Below the pieces are notes generated by a model that did not search any database, was not told where the DNA came from, and worked only from the letters and a program-made list of their open reading frames with translations. A stretch of DNA of 16,745 bases from Lachnospiraceae bacterium UBA7188 (lineage in GTDB: Bacteria > Bacillota > Clostridia > Lachnospirales > Lachnospiraceae). Below are positions 6,501 through 14,126 of this stretch, piece by piece. Where the stretch lies: positions 631 through 17,375 of the forward strand of contig DKVC01000031.1 of the NCBI GenBank assembly GCA_002490995.1, written 5' to 3'. The position numbers and the translations under genes were made by a program. Positions within the stretch are counted from its first letter, which is position 1. The number at the start of each line of letters is the position of its first letter.

Positions 6501-6612
6501 CTAATCCAATGCCTCCAAATCCAACCACTGATACAAATATGTCTTTCCAGTAGAACTGTCACCCCTTATCCGGGTAATCCGGCTGGTAAAGTGAAGATTA
6601 GTTTCATTTTTT
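6501..6612 (-). pseudogene. 5' fragment of a P-loop ATPase gene
   Basis: On the minus strand this encodes LHFTSRITRIRGDSSTGKT followed by YLYQWL, then a foreign tail and a TAG stop (6501-6503). It matches LQFTSRITLVRGDSATGKT and YLYQLL of the left-edge ATPase. DNA at 6529-6596 matches 171-238 at about 60 of 68 positions. No start codon remains, because similarity ends near 6596 and a stop lies upstream at 6651-6653. The stop codon overlaps the ribosome site of the DUF4869 gene. Together with 5013-5066 it marks a single gene split by the DUF4869-ATPase pair. Confidence 0.7.
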
Positions 6613-6650
6613 CGTTCCACGCATGTGCGAAAAGCAGTCCTTCGGCTCCC

Positions 6651-8228
6651 TTAAGGCATAAGACATGTCCTTTCAATCATACATTCATGCTCTTTTGTTT
6701 TTTTACTATAATTCACTCCTACCAAAAGGAGATTTCCCTGATATTCATTCAGGCTTTTACAATATTCTTTCCGTTTTATCTGCTCCAGTGCCCCTTTGGC
6801 GTTTTTGTCCCACTTTAATTCCACCACAAGCGCCGGCTTGTCAGGAAAGCGTTTTCTTGGGACGAACACCAGATCCGCAAAACCTTTTCCGCCGGCAAAC
6901 TCCCGATGCACGGTATAGAAATTCCTCGCAGCATACAAAGCCAGTGAAATGGTATAGCTCAGCGCATTTTCATCATTATATTGAATATGTGATGTCTCAA
7001 AATGTGCCTCTTTCATACGCTCCGCAACCTCCTCCGGACGATTCTGCCAGATGGCGTTCAAAGTATCGGCGGAATTTTTCAATGCTTTCGACACTTCCCC
7101 CCAATCGGATACCGATACTGCATTTACATACTCGGAACGCACTTCACTGTTCGGAATGAATACGCATCTGTTCACCTGGTCATACCCCAGATATCCCAGA
7201 TGTATCAGCAGCGTAAGGACATCATCCTCTGTCCTGAAAGTCGCCATATCATTGGTAAAACTCCCTGTATTTACCGGTACCCGCTCTCCGGCAATCATCC
7301 TTAAAACATCCTCTTTCAGATTATCAAAATTCAGGTCTATATACACCTGCAGGGCTTCAAAGGTCTCTGTCTGGTTCCAATAATTTCCAATCTGCCCAAA
7401 CCGCATACAGTTCACTACAGAGCGAGGGCTGTACAGGAAAGGCTCGTCCTCAAAAGAATATCCGTCATACCAGCTTTTTACCTCGTCCATATCCATCCCG
7501 TATTTCTCACACAGCCCCCTCACCTCACGTTCTGTAAAGCCTGCATAAGAAGCCAGCGGCCCGGGGGCAATCATGGTAAATTCATCAAACATATTCAGCG
7601 CTGAATGGGTGCCATATTTTCTGATAGGAAGGATCCCCGTCATATAGGCAAGGTGGATATATCCCTTATCTTTCATCAAGTCCCTCAAAAAATCAAGGTA
7701 CTGTTCCTGCGCCGTTTTATCCGCTTTATACTCACGAAAGACACAATCCCACTCATCAATGATAATGACAAAGGGGCATCCTGTTTTCCTATAAATGTCC
7801 TGCATGGTCCTTGTCAGATTCGTGCTGTCAAAATATCGGATATCCGGGTATTCTTCAAGCAGCTCCCACAGGACGCTTCTCCGGAGCAGATCCAGCATCC
7901 CGTCCATATCCCTGCTCTGGCTCAAAAATTCCTGCATATTCAGGAAAATAGTATCGTATCGATTCAGATACTTCTCAAAGTCTTTACTATCCGCAATCTC
8001 AAAAGAAGAAAAGAGTTCTCCTGATTCGCAGCCCCTGCTGTAATAAGCCGCAAGCATGGAAGCTGCCATGGACTTCCCAAAACGCCGCGGGCGGCTTACG
8101 CAAAGATACCCCTGCATGGTGTTCAAGACCTTGTTGGTATATGCCAGCATTCCTGTTTTATCTACATAAATTTCAGAATTTATTGTCTTTTGAAATCCTT
8201 CATTGCCCGGATTCAGATAATTTCCCAT
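6651..8228 (-). CDS. AAA-ATPase-like / PD-(D/E)XK nuclease-fold protein
   Basis: The 525-aa product opens with the usual MGNYLNPGNEGF and VDKT segments and a Walker A-like SRPRRFGKS near residues 45-53. A Walker B-like VIIIDEWD follows near residue 160. The C-terminal PD-(D/E)XK core reads FADLVFVP then ALVVELKWDK near residues 440-470, giving the D and ExK residues. This matches the AAA-ATPase-like plus PDDEXK_9 proteins that are common, often in many copies, in gut anaerobes. Their cellular role is not established; mobile or defence functions have been suggested. The chosen start is ATG 8226-8228, which follows AAAGGAGGCGGCAA. A start nine codons upstream would place that ribosome site inside the gene. 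All key motifs look intact, and length is normal for the family. Confidence 0.85.
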   Translation of the reverse strand: MGNYLNPGNEGFQKTINSEIYVDKTGMLAYTNKVLNTMQGYLCVSRPRRFGKSMAASMLAAYYSRGCESGELFSSFEIADSKDFEKYLNRYDTIFLNMQEFLSQSRDMDGMLDLLRRSVLWELLEEYPDIRYFDSTNLTRTMQDIYRKTGCPFVIIIDEWDCVFREYKADKTAQEQYLDFLRDLMKDKGYIHLAYMTGILPIRKYGTHSALNMFDEFTMIAPGPLASYAGFTEREVRGLCEKYGMDMDEVKSWYDGYSFEDEPFLYSPRSVVNCMRFGQIGNYWNQTETFEALQVYIDLNFDNLKEDVLRMIAGERVPVNTGSFTNDMATFRTEDDVLTLLIHLGYLGYDQVNRCVFIPNSEVRSEYVNAVSVSDWGEVSKALKNSADTLNAIWQNRPEEVAERMKEAHFETSHIQYNDENALSYTISLALYAARNFYTVHREFAGGKGFADLVFVPRKRFPDKPALVVELKWDKNAKGALEQIKRKEYCKSLNEYQGNLLLVGVNYSKKTKEHECMIERTCLMP

Positions 8229-8398
8229 TTGCCGCCTCCTTTCAAAATTTTTCACCGGGAAGGATAAGCCTGTTCAGTAACGGAGCAAACGCTTCAATTT
8301 TGCCGCTCTTTTGTGCTGCATCGAAGCAGCGATCACCGGTTATCCCTTTCCGTTGGCAAATGTTTCTGAGTGCGAGTATATATCCGCATTTTCCTATA

Positions 8399-8459
8399 CT
8401 GCAGACCGCCAGGATTTGCAGGGATGCCTTTAGGAAAATACCTGGCTGGCGGTCTGTAG
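8399..8459. repeat. Large inverted repeat in the AAA gene leader
   Basis: Arms CTGCAGACCGCCAG (8399-8412) and CTGGCGGTCTGTAG (8446-8459) pair over 14 bp with one mismatch, around a 33-nt loop. A looser outer pair, TATACTG near 8396 and CAGTATA near 8490, extends it. In RNA this would form a stable stem in the long leader of the AAA/PD-(D/E)XK gene, so attenuation or a mobile-element remnant are both possible. Confidence 0.6.
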
Positions 8460-8497
8460 TCAGGTTGTACTTCAAATTTAACCAGCCTACAGTATAT

Positions 8498-8526
8498 ATT
8501 CTACCACCCCCACATATTTTGCACAA
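8498..8526 (-). promoter_or_regulatory. Extended -10 promoter candidate for the AAA/PD-(D/E)XK gene
   Basis: The minus strand reads TTGTGC, a 17-nt spacer ending in TGG, then TAGAAT (8498-8503). The -10 is good and extended by TG; the -35 matches only TTG. Nearly the same sequence drives the left-edge pair at 759-787. Confidence 0.5.
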
Positions 8527-8537
8527 CGAAAAAAGAT

Positions 8538-8614
8538 TAGAAAAATGTGTTTGTATGAAATAAAAAACTCAGAAATATGTGCAAAACTCAAATTGAAAAC
8601 TCCGAAAAAATGTG
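8538..8614 (+). repeat. Three direct repeats spaced about three helical turns apart
   Basis: The element GAAA(A/T)ATGTG appears ending at 8549 (GAAAAATGTG), 8581 (GAAATATGTG) and 8614 (GAAAAAATGTG). The spacings are 32 and 33 bp. The last copy overlaps the spacer of the DUF4143 promoter. Face-aligned spacing suggests a cooperative regulator, but the A-rich background weakens the case. Confidence 0.4.
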
Positions 8615-8621
8615 GTATACT
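8593..8621 (+). promoter_or_regulatory. Sigma-A promoter of the DUF4143 ATPase gene
   Basis: TTGAAA (8593-8598), a 17-nt spacer and TATACT (8616-8621), with an extended TGG just before the -10, make a near-consensus vegetative promoter. It lies 36 nt before the start codon, leaving a short leader with the GGGAGG ribosome site. Confidence 0.8.
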
Positions 8622-8656
8622 CTGTTACAACCTGATTATAAACAAGGGAGGACAAA

Positions 8657-9949
8657 ATGAAAAGGAACGCCATGGAATATTTAATCCGGTGGAAGGCAGA
8701 CGAAGAACGCAAGCCTCTGGTGCTGAAAGGCGCTCGTCAGGTGGGAAAAACCTGGTTGATGAAGGAGTTTGGACATAGCTGCTACGAGCGATTCGTCTAT
8801 TTTAACTTTGATGAGGAGGACGAACTGAAGTCCATCTTTGAGACAAACAAAAATCCGCAAAGGATTATTGAGCTTCTATCCCTGATTTCCGAAGAAAAAA
8901 TACTCCCCGGGAAAACCCTGGTCATCTTCGATGAAATACAGGAATGCCCTGCTGCCCTCAACTCCCTGAAATATTTCAGAGAAAAAGCGAATGAATATCA
9001 TGTGATTGCAGCCGGCAGCTTACTTGGAACACTGCTGGCTCAGCCCAAATCCTATCCGGTGGGCATGGTTAACCTGCTGGATATCATGCCTCTGACTTTT
9101 GATGAATTTCTGGCAGCCACAGAAACCTCCCTTTTTGCATATTATTCCAGTATCCAAAAAGGACAGCACATAGAAGATATTTTTCACAGCCGCCTTATGG
9201 AAGCCTACAGCTATTATCTCATCATCGGGGGAATGCCGGAGTGCGTGGCGTCCTGGATGAAATATAAAGACCCGGCCAGGATTTCCATGATTCAGCGGGA
9301 ACTGGTTCAGGTATACGAAAATGATTTCTCAAAGCACAATGGCAGGGTCAACAGCGGACGTATCCTGATGGTTTTCCGCAGTATTGTTTCCCAGCTGGCC
9401 AAAGCAAACGAAAAGTTCATGTACGGCGCTGTCCGGGAGGGCGGCAGGGCACGGGATTTCGAAGAAGCCATCGAATGGCTGGTTTCAGCCGGTATGCTCA
9501 ACCGGGTTTATAATGTTTCCAAAACGGAACATCCCCTGGCTGCTTTTGACAGGCTGGATCAGTTCAAGCTCTTCCTTTTCGACACAGGCCTGCTCAAACA
9601 CATGGCAGGAATTGATAACAGCGCCATCCTTTTAAAAAGCAGCTATCAGTTCAAGGGACCGCTGACTGAAAATTATATTCTGCAGCAGCTTCGCGGACAG
9701 TTTGAGACGGATCCCCGCTATTTCTCTGATAAAAACGGAGAAATTGACTTCATACTCCAGTACGGGACGGAAATTATCCCCGTTGAAGCCAAAGGCGGCG
9801 AGGATAAATCCGCCCCTTCCTTCAAAAGATACATTTCAGAACATCAGCCGGAACATGCCCTGCGTTTCTCCAGCCGAGGCTACCGGAAGGACGGAGCCAT
9901 CACCAACCTGCCCCCTTATCTGGCAGGAAAAACAAAGGAGCTTTTATAA
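8657..9949 (+). CDS. AAA_14/DUF4143 ATP-binding protein
   Basis: The 430-aa product has Walker A GARQVGKT at residues 25-32, Walker B LVIFDEIQE near residues 88-97 and an arginine-finger region (AAGSLLG) typical of the AAA_14 domain. The C-terminal DUF4143 part includes GPLTENYILQQL and a nuclease-fold core, EIDFILQYG then IPVEAKGG, with D and ExK residues. Length is typical for the family. These proteins are common in Bacteria and Archaea, usually in multiple copies, and their role is not settled. The start follows GGGAGGACAAA, and a near-consensus promoter lies 36 nt upstream. Its stop is directly adjacent, tail to tail, to the stop of the neighbouring ABC transporter gene, with no room for a terminator. 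Confidence 0.88.
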   Translation: MKRNAMEYLIRWKADEERKPLVLKGARQVGKTWLMKEFGHSCYERFVYFNFDEEDELKSIFETNKNPQRIIELLSLISEEKILPGKTLVIFDEIQECPAALNSLKYFREKANEYHVIAAGSLLGTLLAQPKSYPVGMVNLLDIMPLTFDEFLAATETSLFAYYSSIQKGQHIEDIFHSRLMEAYSYYLIIGGMPECVASWMKYKDPARISMIQRELVQVYENDFSKHNGRVNSGRILMVFRSIVSQLAKANEKFMYGAVREGGRARDFEEAIEWLVSAGMLNRVYNVSKTEHPLAAFDRLDQFKLFLFDTGLLKHMAGIDNSAILLKSSYQFKGPLTENYILQQLRGQFETDPRYFSDKNGEIDFILQYGTEIIPVEAKGGEDKSAPSFKRYISEHQPEHALRFSSRGYRKDGAITNLPPYLAGKTKELL

Positions 9950-11851
9950 ATACCATTTTGCCTGCTCCCCCCATATCCTGGCGTATTCTCCTCCGGCACC
10001 TTTCAGTTCCTCATGGGTACCGCATTCCACTACTCTGCCCTCCTTCATAACCACAACCTTATCCGCGTGCCGGCAGATTCCCACCCTGTGGGAGATGACC
10101 ACGGAAGTCCTGCCCTGAATCAGGTTTAAGAATCCCGTGAGGACCTCATATTCCACCAGCGGGTCCAGTGCGCTGGTGGGCTCATCCAGTACGATCAGTT
10201 CACTGTCCCGGAAAAGCCCCCTGGCTATGGCTACCTTCTGCCATTCCCCGCCGGACAGCTCCCTGCCGCCGAATTCCCTGCCCAACTGGACATCCAGGCC
10301 GCCGATGCCCTGGATCAGTTCCTGCATGCCCACGGCATCTGTCACCTTCCGGATGCGTTCCCCGTCCGACATGGCTTCAAAGTCGCTGACACAGATATTT
10401 TCCCGAAAAGAAAAATGATAGTGTACAAAATCCTGTGGTACCAGGGAAATGTCGCGGTACAGTTCCTTTTTTCGTATTTTCGATATATTCTGCCCATCGT
10501 AACGTATCTCGCCGGAAGCTGCACTGTAAGCGCCTGTCAATACCTTGGAAAGCGTAGTTTTGCCTGAACCGTTGGCTCCCACGATAACCACATGTTCGCC
10601 TTTTCCGATATCCAGGTCCACCCCATTCAGAGTATCCTGTTCCGCACCCGGATAGCGGAAGTGTACATTCCTGAGCCTGATTCCGTTTTCTGCGGGACGT
10701 ATATTCCTGAGCCTGATTCCGTTTTCTGCGGAAGAATCCCTGTCCGGGGAATGGTTCGAATCTCCCTCCCCGGCAGCACAACCCTCTTTTATGGAATCCC
10801 TCTCCCCGGTCACACGCCCTTCCCTCATGGAATGATAGTCCTCGCCGCCCGCATCCTCCGTCTCCACCTGAAAGAAATCATAGTACTCCTCTACATGGTG
10901 GTATGATTGAATCAACGCTACAACATAACTGCTCAGCATAAAGAGCTGGTCCTGCAGCAGGCCAAATGCCATCAGGCACGCGGCAAACTGCCCTGGTGCC
11001 AGCTCTCCCCGGAGCATCAGCAGCAGTGCGACAGCCACATTTGCCACATAACAGCAGTTTCTCACCAGTACTCCCAGCGCGGACAGGCGGACCGCTTTCA
11101 GTTCCAGTTCCTCCATCTCCTGTACCACATCCACATTGGTCTCCACCCATTTTTCCTTCAGGTAATCCTGGAACCCCATGGTACGCATCTCTTTCACCGG
11201 TTCTTTCATGCAGAAAAGCCGCCACAGATATGCCAGACGCCTCCGCTTTGCAGACTGGCCACGGTACACCCTGTTCCGCCGCCTTTCCGAAATAAGGTCA
11301 AGCAGCAGATGAGGCACGATTCCCAATATCCCGCCGGCCAGCAGCCAGACAGAAAAGCTTCCCACTACGAAAAGTGTACTGATACAGGTCAGCACCGCCT
11401 CCACATCCATCAGCAGATAGGAAAACATCCTGCTTCCCGCCAGATGCTGTGAATAAGCGGCATCTGCCTTTCGGAAGCTGTCCAGTACCTTTTTATCTTC
11501 CAGCGCTTCCAGGCGTATCCTTCGGGCAAATCCGTACATTTCCCGCCCGTAAAACGTTTCTTTCCGGCACTCGCCGTACAGCCCAACCGCCCGCAGCAGA
11601 ATGGTACACACAGACGGGAACCCGGTGCAGACGCACAAAAATATAATTTTACGTTTAAAAATGCTTATATTTACGTCATTCAACGCCGGTGCCATCTGAA
11701 AAATCTCCGCAATCAGAAGCGGCTGCCATACTCTCAGAATGCCCTCCGCAATACTGGTGAACAGTTTCCCCCAAAACAGCAGGGGCATGAATCTCATAAT
11801 ATCCCGTATGCAGCGCCAAAAATACCCGCCGCGTTTCTTTTCTGCCATCAT
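9944..11851 (-). CDS. ABC exporter half-transporter (membrane plus ATPase domains), second of a pair
   Basis: The 635-aa product has an N-terminal membrane region of about 310 residues with several hydrophobic helices and a C-terminal nucleotide-binding domain. The latter shows Walker A GANGSGKTT (~425), signature LSGGEWQK (~535), Walker B LIVLDEPTSALD (~553) and switch histidine VVISHR. All ATPase residues are present. The start ATG at 11849-11851 overlaps the stop of the preceding transporter as ATGA, a strong sign of translational coupling and of a heterodimer. Residues ~340-394, between the two domains, carry repeated segments: two copies of AENGIRLRN and two of a 12-residue EG/GE-rich unit, both in 36-bp steps. 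The substrate is unknown; a peptide or antibiotic is plausible from the neighbouring regulators. Confidence 0.88.
   Translation of the reverse strand: MMAEKKRGGYFWRCIRDIMRFMPLLFWGKLFTSIAEGILRVWQPLLIAEIFQMAPALNDVNISIFKRKIIFLCVCTGFPSVCTILLRAVGLYGECRKETFYGREMYGFARRIRLEALEDKKVLDSFRKADAAYSQHLAGSRMFSYLLMDVEAVLTCISTLFVVGSFSVWLLAGGILGIVPHLLLDLISERRRNRVYRGQSAKRRRLAYLWRLFCMKEPVKEMRTMGFQDYLKEKWVETNVDVVQEMEELELKAVRLSALGVLVRNCCYVANVAVALLLMLRGELAPGQFAACLMAFGLLQDQLFMLSSYVVALIQSYHHVEEYYDFFQVETEDAGGEDYHSMREGRVTGERDSIKEGCAAGEGDSNHSPDRDSSAENGIRLRNIRPAENGIRLRNVHFRYPGAEQDTLNGVDLDIGKGEHVVIVGANGSGKTTLSKVLTGAYSAASGEIRYDGQNISKIRKKELYRDISLVPQDFVHYHFSFRENICVSDFEAMSDGERIRKVTDAVGMQELIQGIGGLDVQLGREFGGRELSGGEWQKVAIARGLFRDSELIVLDEPTSALDPLVEYEVLTGFLNLIQGRTSVVISHRVGICRHADKVVVMKEGRVVECGTHEELKGAGGEYARIWGEQAKWYL
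10667..10731 (-). repeat. 36-bp tandem duplication at the NBD entrance of the ABC protein
   Basis: The 29-bp sequence at 10667-10695 recurs exactly at 10703-10731, a period of 36 bp. It repeats AENGIRLRN at the start of the nucleotide-binding domain (ending IRP in one copy, VHF in the other). The frame is preserved. Exact identity suggests a recent duplication. Confidence 0.85.
10758..10829 (-). repeat. Second 36-bp tandem repeat in the ABC linker
   Basis: Two 36-bp units, 10758-10793 and 10794-10829, each begin GAATC and end in ATG on the plus strand. They encode two related 12-residue segments rich in EG and GE. A partial third unit lies at 10734-10757. The array lengthens the linker between membrane and ATPase domains. 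Confidence 0.65.
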
Positions 11852-14043
11852 GGCACATATCCCCCTTTCCCCTGCCCGAGCTCCCCACTGACGCCTTTCC
11901 TCCCATCGGCGGATTCCATTCCGGCTACTTTCTCTCTACTGGCGGATTTCACCCCGGCTTCCTTTCCCACGCTGGCGGATTCCACTCCAGCTTCCCTCCC
12001 GCTGGCTGATTCCGTTCTGACCCCCTTCTCCACGCCGGCGGATTCCACTCTGGCTCCCTTCTCCACACTGGCGGATTCCATTCTGATTCCTTTCTCCCCG
12101 CCGGCAGATTCCACTCCGGCCCCCTTCTCCCTGCTTTCGGAGTCCTCTCTGACATCTTTCTCCCCGCTGTCCGCATACCAGGAACTCTGTGCCAGATACA
12201 TGGTCCGGTACAGCCCCTCCGTCCCCACCAGCTGCTCATGGCTGCCATTCTGCACGATTCTTCCCCCGTCCAGCACCATGATACGGTCCGCCATCTTCGC
12301 ACTGGCCAGTCGATGTGAGATCATGACGGTACCGTTTTTATGAAAAATCCGTAAAAAATTCTCATACATCCGGCTTTCGGCCAAAGGGTCCAGCGCTGCC
12401 GTGGGTTCATCCAGCACGCAGAAAGCCGCATCCGCCAGAAATGCCCTGGCTATGGCCACCCTCTGCCACTGTCCCCTGGACAGATCCTTCCCGTCCTCCT
12501 CCAGGTGCCCCAGATTCCGCTCCAGTCCCTTTTCCTCCTGAAGGTACAGCCCGGCCCCGCCTGCCTGCTCCAGAGCCTGCCGTATCCTGTCATCCTCTTT
12601 CAATGCGGAAATATCGCCCAGCGCCACATTTTCTCTCAGAGTCAGTTCATATTCCTGAAAATCCTGGAATACCACCGACAGCATCCTTCTGCGCAGCTCC
12701 TCCGACAGATCCCGCACATTGACACCCCCGATCAGCACCCTCCCGGCATCCGGCTCATAAAGCCCGCAGAGCAGCTTTACCAGCGTGGATTTCCCGGCTC
12801 CGTTTTCCCCTACGAAGGCCACCCGCTCCCCCGCCCTGATGCGGAAAGTCACATTTTTCAATATCTCCCTGTCCGTCCCCGGATAAGTGAAGCTGACATT
12901 TTCAAATGCGATATCCCCATGGCTCAGAGTTTCTACGTTCCGCTTATCCGTACGTTCCCTCAATGCCAGAAACTCCTGATAGAATTCCATGTCCAGGGCA
13001 CTCCGGAACGTATTCGTCACCGTCCATGTGGCGGTATAAACCTGTCCCGTAATGGTACTCAGGGAACCGATGACTGCCACAAACTGTCCTGTGGTAACTC
13101 TCCCCTGAAGAAACAAAAAGGTTAAGGCAATGATGATAAAAACAAAGCAGACGAGACTTAAAAGCCTGCTGCCGCCCTCCAGCGCCATGACGCTTCTGCC
13201 CGTTTTCCGGATTTCCCTCTCCACACCGGAACTGGCCTCCTCCCACTTTCCGGCTATCATTTCCTGGCTTCCGAATATCTTCATCTCATACATCGCATGT
13301 TTATCCTGCATCAAAAGCTTTAAATCCGCAATCCTGCGCGCCTGCATCGTAGTGCTCCGCCAGATGCCCTGCAGTCTTTTCGTCCCCGCAAAATTCATCA
13401 CCAGCATGGGAATTGCAACCAGAAAAATCCCGGCGCCTATCCAGAAAGAAACCGACGCATACACGCTCAGCATAAAGCCCAGGGAAAGCAATGCATAAAT
13501 GCTGCACATGCTGCCCACAAAACAGCTCTTTACATTCTGCCAGGGCTCGCCGCTGATCCGCTGTAAGACCTCCTGTACCTCCCGGGATTCAAAGTCACAG
13601 TATTCCAGTTTTCCAAGCTTGTCCATGATATCCGGCGCCATATACCTGGTAAGCCGGCTCTCCAGCACCTTCTCCTCATATCCCTGGAGCCGCTCCAAAA
13701 CAAACCAGACAAACAGCATCACCACCAGCACCGTCCCCGTTACGGCCATATCCTGCGCGATATATGCTCCGCTCACGGACTGCATTCCTTCCATGGAATG
13801 TGCCCCTTCTATGAAATATACTCCTTCCATGGAAGGCATCCCTTCCACGGACTGCATCCCTGCCGTTCCCAGGCGCATACCCGCATAGGCCACGCCGCTG
13901 TCCACCAGCCTCTGCATCAGAATCACCTTGCACCCGTTAAAAAATCCCGGTATAAAACAGGTCAGAAAATACAGCAAAGCGCTCCATGGCGCATAGTGAA
14001 CTGCCAGCCTGACAGCCAGTGCACAGTTTTTTATCACTTTCAT
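11848..14043 (-). CDS. ABC exporter half-transporter with repeat-rich tail, first of a pair
   Basis: The 731-aa product has an N-terminal membrane domain and a nucleotide-binding domain: Walker A GENGAGKST (~416), signature LSRGQWQR (~523), Walker B FCVLDEPTAALD (~545) and switch histidine MISHR. The start chosen is ATG 14041-14043 behind GGAGACGGGAG. An ATG nine codons upstream is possible but has a weaker ribosome site. Two parts are unusual. The segment after the first membrane helix contains five 6-residue units (GMQSVE, GMPSME and similar). The C-terminal ~100 residues are eight copies of an 11-residue E/K/G/S/A-rich unit. Without the tail the length (~620) is normal for this exporter type. 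The gene overlaps the next transporter by ATGA, and the kinase gene lies 83 bp upstream. Confidence 0.87.
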   Translation of the reverse strand: MKVIKNCALAVRLAVHYAPWSALLYFLTCFIPGFFNGCKVILMQRLVDSGVAYAGMRLGTAGMQSVEGMPSMEGVYFIEGAHSMEGMQSVSGAYIAQDMAVTGTVLVVMLFVWFVLERLQGYEEKVLESRLTRYMAPDIMDKLGKLEYCDFESREVQEVLQRISGEPWQNVKSCFVGSMCSIYALLSLGFMLSVYASVSFWIGAGIFLVAIPMLVMNFAGTKRLQGIWRSTTMQARRIADLKLLMQDKHAMYEMKIFGSQEMIAGKWEEASSGVEREIRKTGRSVMALEGGSRLLSLVCFVFIIIALTFLFLQGRVTTGQFVAVIGSLSTITGQVYTATWTVTNTFRSALDMEFYQEFLALRERTDKRNVETLSHGDIAFENVSFTYPGTDREILKNVTFRIRAGERVAFVGENGAGKSTLVKLLCGLYEPDAGRVLIGGVNVRDLSEELRRRMLSVVFQDFQEYELTLRENVALGDISALKEDDRIRQALEQAGGAGLYLQEEKGLERNLGHLEEDGKDLSRGQWQRVAIARAFLADAAFCVLDEPTAALDPLAESRMYENFLRIFHKNGTVMISHRLASAKMADRIMVLDGGRIVQNGSHEQLVGTEGLYRTMYLAQSSWYADSGEKDVREDSESREKGAGVESAGGEKGIRMESASVEKGARVESAGVEKGVRTESASGREAGVESASVGKEAGVKSASREKVAGMESADGRKGVSGELGQGKGGYVP
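11908..12168 (-). repeat. 33-bp tandem repeat array encoding the ABC transporter tail
   Basis: Eight head-to-tail units, seven of 33 bp and one of 30 bp, each begin GGCGGATTCC or a close variant on the plus strand. They encode an 11-residue unit of the form ESAxxEKGxxx. All lengths are multiples of three, so copy number can change without breaking the frame. Units differ at several positions, so the array is not brand new. Confidence 0.9.
13771..13860 (-). repeat. 18-bp tandem repeat array in the N-terminal loop of the ABC transporter
   Basis: Five 18-bp units (13771, 13789, 13807, 13825, 13843) share TTCCATGGA-like cores and encode six-residue units such as GMPSME and GAHSME. The array sits in the loop after the first membrane helix, which should face outside in this transporter type. 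Frame is kept throughout. Confidence 0.85.
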
Positions 14044-14112
14044 GGCATTTCTCCCGTCTCCGTTTTGCATGTACCTGCCCGTACGCGATACACGCTGTCT
14101 TCTGCTGTCCCT

Positions 14113-14121
14113 ATCATAACA
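14113..14121 (-). promoter_or_regulatory. Weak extended -10 candidate before the ABC genes
   Basis: The minus strand reads TGTTATGAT in the 83-bp gap between the kinase and the first transporter gene. No good -35 box is seen. It could give the transporters a basal internal promoter, but could equally be chance. Confidence 0.25.
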
Positions 14122-14126
14122 TGCTC

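Larger units (their letters stand above)
8229..8656. other. Divergent control region without a convincing gene
   Basis: This 428-bp stretch lies between two divergent ATPase genes. It carries a minus-strand promoter candidate (8498-8526), a plus-strand promoter (8593-8621), three spaced direct repeats (8538-8614) and a large inverted repeat (8399-8459). The minus-strand message would have a leader of about 260 nt containing the inverted repeat and a small GCTGC/GCAGC hairpin (8323-8338). An open minus-strand frame (8242-8526) ends just before the AAA gene ribosome site with a protein-like tail (GDRCFDAAQKSGKIEAFAPL). It could be a decayed gene, but its start overlaps the promoter. Confidence 0.5.

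Noticed and set aside
6038..6562. Longer N-terminus for the DUF4869-type protein
   Set aside because: The extra 25 residues come from the ATPase fragment read in another frame, while a good ribosome site precedes ATG 6485-6487.
8242..8526. A 94-codon minus-strand gene upstream of the AAA/PD-(D/E)XK gene
   Set aside because: Its start lies within the promoter and the inverted repeat is inside the frame. The last 45 residues look protein-like, so a decayed gene stays possible, but no family is recognised.
11908..12168. Possible CRISPR array because of regular ~33-bp spacing
   Set aside because: Units are contiguous with no unique spacers, and they encode a continuous in-frame protein tail.
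12505..13125. A 206-codon plus-strand open frame opposite the ABC transporter
   Set aside because: It is antisense to Walker A, signature and Walker B motifs of a clear transporter gene and has no family resemblance.
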